NCBI GenBank assembly: GCA_002721895.1 | Contig: PBLV01000063.1 | Span: 124,001 to 188,000 of the forward strand | Length of the DNA stretch: 64,000 nucleotides | Origin: Verrucomicrobiales bacterium | Lineage (GTDB): Bacteria; Verrucomicrobiota; Verrucomicrobiae; Limisphaerales; UBA1100 | Direction: 5' to 3' | Part shown: piece by piece, positions 62,101 through 64,000 of the stretch | Layout of the letters: every line of letters begins with the position of its first letter | How positions within the stretch are numbered: the stretch's first letter is position 1 | The notes under the pieces: generated by a model | The model's input: only the letters and a program-made list of their open reading frames with translations | The model's database searches: none | What the model was told of the DNA's origin: nothing | Position numbers and translations under genes: made by a program

Positions 62101-64000
62101 TATCGCTCCCACCATGGAACATAACATTATCCGCTCGCCTGACCTCGCCATGAGCTGCTTCGCTGTGGAAATCCAAGCCTTGCACCGGGATGTCCTTACA
62201 CCCTATAATTGACCCTAGGATTTTTACATCGCCGTCTTCTGTGACGTAGATCGTAGAGTGCTCATTTGTTGACGCCCAAACAACATTATCATCTGTTAAT
62301 TTTACCGGAAACGGGACCGCCGGAGCATTGCGGTTTGCAGCCAATTTAAGGCAGTTCGCCCTAAGATTATTGTCATCGTTATTATTGAGAGAGTGCTGAC
62401 TCGGGCGATCCATGTATGAATAATTTGCTCGATCCTTAAGCCTATACATCGCAAGGGCGAGGTATTCAGTGCCAGATACCGTCATGGTCTTGCTATCGTG
62501 GAAGTAATCTATAACGCAATGATTTTTGTGCGATCCCCCGTAAGGCAGGTCTAGATCTGGCCAGCCTATGTACTCCCATTTGGGACTAATCCCCGGCTCG
62601 TCTTCCGGAAGGGTGTTTTCGATGGAGACCCATCGTTCGCCCAAATGCTCCCTTTCCGCAAACCAACTAATGGGCCCATTATCGGTCCACGGAGCTGCTT
62701 CGCGGGCTCCATTGTATTTCTTGTCGTGCCCCCACCAGCTCCGCTCATTCCAATCCGGGGTGCCCCATTCGCGCGTAGTGTTAAAGCGGTCCCCATCGTC
62801 CCATTGAGACGTTGGGTACAAATTCTGAAATTTACCATGTGGCCACGAGATACCGTTCCAGGAAGTGAGCTTGTTGGAGATTTCCGCATTATCCCGATAC
62901 GGAAAAAGCCAAGCTGGAACCATCCACCCTCTGTCATTTTGTACGGCCGCCCCCGCCATATGCCGCTCCTTGCTCCCCTCAAACCCTGCGACAACAAAAT
63001 GTTCCCTCTTCCTCGTCGCAGAATTATTGGTATCTGTGCCGCCATAAAATTCCCAAGCGGGCTTTATCATCATGGTAGAAAGACTCTTAACGTACTCCGA
63101 TGTACCATCGAGAGAGAAATGGACATCATAAGCACCCTCCGCTCCGGATCGAGCCTGTCTTGCGAATGGAATATAGTCCTCAGAGTTGAGAATAAAATGA
63201 GTATTTACGACCTTGGGAACGCCCCGGTTGTCAGGCTTATCAAACCCGACGCATTCAATTCCCCCTTCTTTCCAGAAGTTTATATTGTCGTACCACGGAA
63301 GAATTCTTCCTGCGATTTTTAATTGCTCCTGAGAGGCCCACCAAGGTGTCACGCCAGCAGGATATAACTCTTCCTCCGGAATCCATGTTACATTATTATG
63401 CAAATAGGAATCTTGCTCGGCGCTAGTCTTATCGAACCAGTCTAACGGAAACGTGGCCCATGCCATCCTCTCCCATTGCGGGGCAGGGTTAGCCCGGTTA
63501 TGATCTTTTGTTAGGTACGTCGCCCACCCCGCAAGGTGGGGGTCGTTTTTATTGCTTGCAATTGGGTCGCCTGCTGCGTGGTTAAAGTTGGCATATGATA
63601 AAAGGTCGAATCTGTCTTCGGCATCAATCAAATCATGAGACCAATCTCCCCAGTCTTCGGGATCGTCGCTAGAGCTATTGAAGCTTTTATCTGTGATGCC
63701 TAGGGAATTGTTTTCGTTCTTCCCGAATCCATATAGCTTCTTGTCTGTAGTAATAAATACGGTATTACCTCCCCCAGACCTAACGAAATCTATGTCGGGC
63801 TCTGGGTCCAATAAGGTATCAGTCGTGCCGTTCGCGTATATTTTTACCCTTTGCAGCTCGTCGTCTTGTGCGTCCTTCAATGGGGCACACATATTATGCC
63901 TTCCAAACGTATCTAAGTTCCATTCTAAATTTGAACCGTAATATGTTTCAGGTTTGCCGTCAATTTTCTTATAATTACTAATTCCGAGGTACCCCAACTC
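50123..64000 (-). CDS. Giant Trp-rich RCC1-like/carbohydrate-binding protein (5' end outside window)
   Basis: More than 4,620 residues in one uninterrupted frame that is still open at the window edge, so the N-terminus is missing. Five RCC1-type motifs (x-G-x-x-H/N-x-(L/V/I)-x-(L/I)-x-x-x-G-x-(L/V)-x-x-x-G-x-N) occur near 63.75, 62.25, 57.4, 56.55 and 56.4 kb, implying beta-propeller blades. Trp-rich segments with Y-x-x-G-D-x-(V/A)-x-(Y/W/K) turns, like the CBM5/12 modules in smaller fibres, recur at least five times. Near 62.7 kb I count nine Trp in about 100 residues. A giant adhesin or fibre is the best guess; enzyme motifs were not found. Confidence 0.7.
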   Translation of the reverse strand, partial: ELGYLGISNYKKIDGKPETYYGSNLEWNLDTFGRHNMCAPLKDAQDDELQRVKIYANGTTDTLLDPEPDIDFVRSGGGNTVFITTDKKLYGFGKNENNSLGITDKSFNSSSDDPEDWGDWSHDLIDAEDRFDLLSYANFNHAAGDPIASNKNDPHLAGWATYLTKDHNRANPAPQWERMAWATFPLDWFDKTSAEQDSYLHNNVTWIPEEELYPAGVTPWWASQEQLKIAGRILPWYDNINFWKEGGIECVGFDKPDNRGVPKVVNTHFILNSEDYIPFARQARSGAEGAYDVHFSLDGTSEYVKSLSTMMIKPAWEFYGGTDTNNSATRKREHFVVAGFEGSKERHMAGAAVQNDRGWMVPAWLFPYRDNAEISNKLTSWNGISWPHGKFQNLYPTSQWDDGDRFNTTREWGTPDWNERSWWGHDKKYNGAREAAPWTDNGPISWFAEREHLGERWVSIENTLPEDEPGISPKWEYIGWPDLDLPYGGSHKNHCVIDYFHDSKTMTVSGTEYLALAMYRLKDRANYSYMDRPSQHSLNNNDDNNLRANCLKLAANRNAPAVPFPVKLTDDNVVWASTNEHSTIYVTEDGDVKILGSIIGCKDIPVQGLDFHSEAAHGEVRRADNVMFHGGSDTFDSFGDLTVNGLWQNDNWGLIHHMTDRDPDPFAGGEAVKYGSLIQGNIAYGETWEPYIEHIDYVNGQYASYAGSLWSKVGDQDAGEHSFPGVIPGEWNSVSESITPLVTQDAASTNFDNLNNNYLHKYWPNTGPAYVATDSNGENPDVKRIATEDWGSIEFFGGSVIRQDGTTISDPSVGVAGSYRKVDLPSPTDGYPVYRHVANVDNLIWFYNGYWRASTAAYYNSSEFDKQYAKGVVTTTVDKTPADVAVWSVLTQRESHKEINIYNTGVQWNPFESQYSSDSKKDTAWSVQPNGVLPATANDPLFPAAWIPNNLIPGNWLDAPEGSSWVGVWWGEQGGVPSLWPQATPVFYQSFHLDEGIDVSQVTMSFDFAVDNTVLDIQIHSEAGWHSINPDLVAGEEWETTSYLTNWDFNKSMLGFGHEDLFGWRPLFPDNWTANVWLWIEDHPDFVDNNGAPNYTPYWHDHTRKSGEQQILPGVTKWGTFWGENEDRTGFGTAETSWAVTLGSSLGLRDQLRDHGMHYPGYEGMSSGWIEASAQTLEVHLDNHGNHYEYLSNLLNKNYDYSRPVSGGPWDNSNKPSLSDLACLGVYNFAKVVIIQDNCPAWGNRQLGYDTGPGVMRSKYGGANYYWGLQSHVETGGLSGAAKLHLVPWGYDYTPNTYGFGGHKDSGSLDPSVNPDVQLGTWNPDKLGGAGFTQWHQGSELSAARYGPNYPKPLTVGQKYEVRFFTAYRTAYAKPYVAAIIWAWEGGVPASTVDNLEAIEGGALDNDHEGTGNQAIAVRDYLHSGWTETRFTFIATHTSHSVEFISNTTAADSTAFIYSVSCKPVTATWEGGWFGELNSIDIGPQGIGASDIFRAGAGAAGNNALVMYVKNMGDTNNPAGLLVTNLTINAPLLLGYGTEIWTEDAEVKTEYRIQHRAGNGIGGAAGKLSTDMVTGILPYPLEDYEQKEDYAGYIWYGDQTDWDYYMNVWTDVADAREEFYPWMTGEEFAKLHWAGPLTEADRATRYGAIRHKSTLERRTLAKSEWFRNKYVSQTYMRDWVEDPILGHTFLARASQAANNKLTSLGKTGGNWYYTAKYGQWIYITDAEKTKKEDGERFECFMSGIGIDFAEISSDAEHYATGVALLPPLEDGDEKELQALNPWNSEPWSVTSTTMDEPWDEGLLFQIFVKSSDGIELEAIKGRPYLRTAHGYSLPSGFDGVGGAGYHGVLYSPGEVGDTRVLSDWTLLTETLFHDHETSTADSDSPHYPHEVIDAGSIRLSPGFHTFYLYVKPYATEWGGSAKYYFGRQSLLKEHGMLFSRDGSDVFNNDPYASLEENEVFWENSEIQLYSGYRFNNNALNDDFSVSNLEVGKKYRIDRNYNTDFMSFSDAENNNRGTIFTVTGTPTGPGTATIMEDYGPEFDLNLYQADGVTKNANYVSPGSDGPYGFSGAISYRSTTVSEDPEYQGSTISKSSYNAGDIVTAQVADGDDLFGTLVFVSMKDDNTSDIGFSESLERVDGKKWSMPAPKAITKTYDLSTNSLADIEDVINSTTLTPEPHTLYDHEDYGSDKALQVEAGSDHILIRTASGKVFGVGDNSLQQIDWRNKTGGIESDFDLGDRLGRESDKGFYKLEGTAPSSLNPIYDPSWSAIEQPALPPEKWAYGKTYQPGSRVWIDHVSHVVYVGPGEGVEGTLLQEHLQISIPSITENGELETLPPETLKSDWADTKKLGKWQKPDVEVLTFGSIGEAMHALVNQENGVGDTFGSTGLSGWFPLGKLRMMPNDGATHTFPSSEIKMPRTANFKLYKKAFGDTHFCTREVFIKPHLISHGNNNNQAVELGEIIAVAASGNNSLILSQSGNLFGTGENKISGSDRDEYEGRSLGNVLGLESEFFDGPEFIFPNVEFISLQGDCATFISEGRSYKCGGVGLRPYLENYSFKGAPAVILDDASGREGKPIIAKQVFMDSFGFWSKPKRRIRKWPQFIDGKLCRKGSKDIRDKVLPEINRLADAWVSNKSYRTSLPSGHSQLLNGQPNNLFQWGYGSDMVAGSNADQAGSAFIGREPDFVTHKGTIYQCIKDHFFSFEPGSSLGELYWKESSASMINVNPIQYFYREWQLDRWATISYVNESGELFSRGFQVMYAPDSSGDIIGGKSYTSLRTNASTWADERISGWHLDLDHAGVGVTSQVDYGGSGAMYLYYGGQDNEYLGTAGSIFGESVNPFYGDSNTNIVNEKNLLDTEYIDFTHNLLGSFVSGSNAPTGITTSWTNMLSHVVSLAWGDASRGWGSLDPFAPSFIRDFNYKSWPTAGQLNLIDLFSNASAHGWSNSYFPGVVDHADNSQNPPDGMYNWWQVMQEMSVSQWAPALPTDDARGALDAFKFMNRFTGDETYSWKPAGSISEVPDMATAGNEGEYHPDIKWPIYSKIERYPEAATDTWGLHNSFGNSRSHIFGYSIFGGNFNDRFNDDAWIVGDFDTTKAQSSQFGVKDEPKNPRLTEASGRGSLTKILGLQTGALTQGCPEVIPDSVFSLLLQGHLEYRRINFPSTAMFGAWMCDPWSLPFGDKAHQSWRSQFSLRAGVGEDVTWGWWDSNSETTTKLGKYHNYGLVGEATSYDNYVFLKPGDRFNFGGTVYRMHWRVEEGQGGIEGGAPIPLGTLIAPDKDGAGAGKTGYSSMWSVDRLEKEHRWRTQIGIMHQTMELGEKWSSDPYKRFLRGYATSIGHSQIYTGFAERIGGHCALAWADRGDKAGKVSLAVDYRNYSAGLDQRQPDNFSGLGEFDVFDVPGWNQRTSDNKETIELTDTQGYTFINREVDEPTYWQRYLPAGSTELKGMDSGNGYSVWDWVFDLNQLRQGWDWVVRIEVWHAVNFGSYPTFTIGGYTFNSVNRLPGEGQSQGSPYTTPGISNYNYWTNWLAQQGAGSLNRYAGFYKFPQRAVDFGFGPMTDVMEAYGQLKRHGMNNFTIGPDEAHSWRGRENQMDSYCSQSKRSSQYNELAVTDLTNIPVGECMNWLWENDISAGDIISIQDHRSPQSRRRLWRAYNDIPSGTIKYGDFPETGTKFIQSWWTDLFQEILDWDSSTWYRHGDRVIYKGNLWLMPHDWAKDWGDWGDPATDNYNRDLGIRGGDTMPGTTGVWKSSIADGAGTKPHWVIGNHRGGPDNQVSDGGTPGDGGCTSHNQGADQNPEEFALYSAKDMIENWGDRPYTARHNRELRFELAERFINAEEINEFDPTAGEEKPEMWLYELDTGKDYEIVFPGYGMSGVFDAAWKEDMGVWLKLLGAMTGSGDIAGLGLDHRGENFAFSYYSHLLEYPIDFTSISQWADSGSQLCAKYPWRMFLINDNWGDHGMVTTSDWYNLTGSGYNPPYYVNNAPDDAEFPPQNVNGSGPNGESLYRQEHHTSGRPHQPGDVIIKHGDLFLGKNAGEYEAGRSYPSNSARLWAAHLPHDSYSNSKTMEPTPTPDVLWDRKQAGNEVSVISNLWGNGDGQHDEEGRFYVLDNDLPSKFSFSSDEVTKMRYFPDNAQPSASGDNSNYQGKNFSGGVRIREPMTPNYYRGDLVKIGDSNNPNYGVWRLNVEGGSSIDYSNEANAPGGANNIWKYVGAHGDSLGWLLTGAKGAFYSESYLDSGNKQELTKWYINAETGSDNILKGSTDIYDSEDVSITCRGSKMFASRDAAINWVIRRAKEREKLGFSWYDHKTRKWVAGRNWLWENINLERIWDYGGWEPSEGGKPEGAGDNDGISVSTTPRTQYYPGDRAWWKGELYECQAFLRLNSSDEFTTHLGAGTPYVIDSETPWNAYNPDGRWKGTPVGDSVFPYTNHSLPHVDGEHIPPWWVKSGGGTFKLPVVGFDDYDGSHDNSKHQGAAGVREGSNLAGTMSIFPNDYFDTQEEAEAFARNPQVASNYSDSSTFQPGGPYKGHPGFTDADLIEITTEYCDKYGAAGVDGDCEVIYIGGAAHSQCLARMRGICDSWEEKIGNALPGGTIIPNGELFLSILGSAKWKDSWEDTGNKVDTD

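Noticed and set aside
51808..62807. Many short open frames opposite the giant gene
   Set aside because: They lie wholly within one long coding frame with consistent domain patterns and have no start signals of their own.
1..64000. tRNA genes, integrase or attachment sites
   Set aside because: Intergenic space is too small and I saw no cloverleaf-like segment, recombinase motif or long direct repeat; a dedicated tRNA search was not possible.

Overview
The window reads as part of a large tailed double-stranded DNA phage genome, cut at both ends: a glycosyltransferase gene is open at the left edge and a giant gene of more than 13.8 kb is open at the right edge. Portal, large terminase, major capsid protein, fused prohead protease/scaffold, a full replication set, PhoH and a lysis cluster are all recognisable. 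Genes are packed tightly, with ATGA and TAATG overlaps, no gap above about 165 bp, and no tRNA, integrase or CRISPR that I could see. Three features point to a host in the Planctomycetota-Verrucomicrobiota-Chlamydiota group, probably aquatic: a DUF1501 protein with a twin-arginine leader, a ribonucleotide reductase small subunit whose sequence follows the chlamydial class Ic type, and a thrombospondin-3/VWA surface protein. This host call is inference. No tail sheath, tube or tape-measure gene is visible, so the tail type is unknown.

Layout. 0-4.5 kb (+): glycosyltransferase, FmdB-like protein and three fibre-like genes. 4.5-9.4 kb (-): portal followed by three fibre/decoration-like genes. 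9.6-13.8 kb (+): two related DUF2827-like glycosyltransferases and two fibre genes with 54-nt tandem repeats, closed by a strong terminator. 13.8-24.2 kb (+): J-domain protein, NrdB, membrane coiled-coil protein, RecA-like recombinase, small nuclease, DnaB helicase, DnaG-type primase, Cas4/RecB-type nuclease and Nudix hydrolase. 24.2-27.5 kb (+): DUF1501 and VWA/TSP3 genes that look host-derived. 27.5-35.3 kb (+): ClpP-like protease, a DNA polymerase III alpha split into a PHP-like gene and a catalytic gene with SET-domain and DnaQ genes between them, and a ClpC-type unfoldase. 35.3-45.9 kb (-): zinc-ribbon protein, sigma-like factor, coiled-coil DNA-binding candidate, beta-helix protein, ERCC4 nuclease, TerL, protease-scaffold, decoration protein, major capsid protein, SAP-domain basic protein and two small genes. 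46-49.1 kb (-): PhoH, papain-like peptidase, holin-like protein, two-helix membrane protein, EF-hand lipoprotein and GAF-like protein. 50.1-64 kb (-): a giant tryptophan-rich protein with RCC1-like motifs.

Regulation. Two start-proximal signal classes stand out. Replication-region genes have TTGACA/TTGACT-N17-hexamer promoters whose -10 element lies only 6-10 nt before the start codon in four of five cases. Structural, surface and some other genes carry a recurring GTGTA(A/T)ATA-like motif about 12-21 nt before the start codon, mostly without a Shine-Dalgarno sequence. Both patterns suggest very short or absent 5' leaders on the first gene of each unit, while genes inside operons keep ordinary ribosome-binding sites. 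A sigma-factor-like gene in the packaging cluster is a candidate reader of the GTGTA motif. The most unusual elements are this promoter architecture, the split polymerase with an intervening SET gene, the phage-borne DUF1501-VWA pair, the Clp pair, and the giant RCC1/Trp-rich protein.
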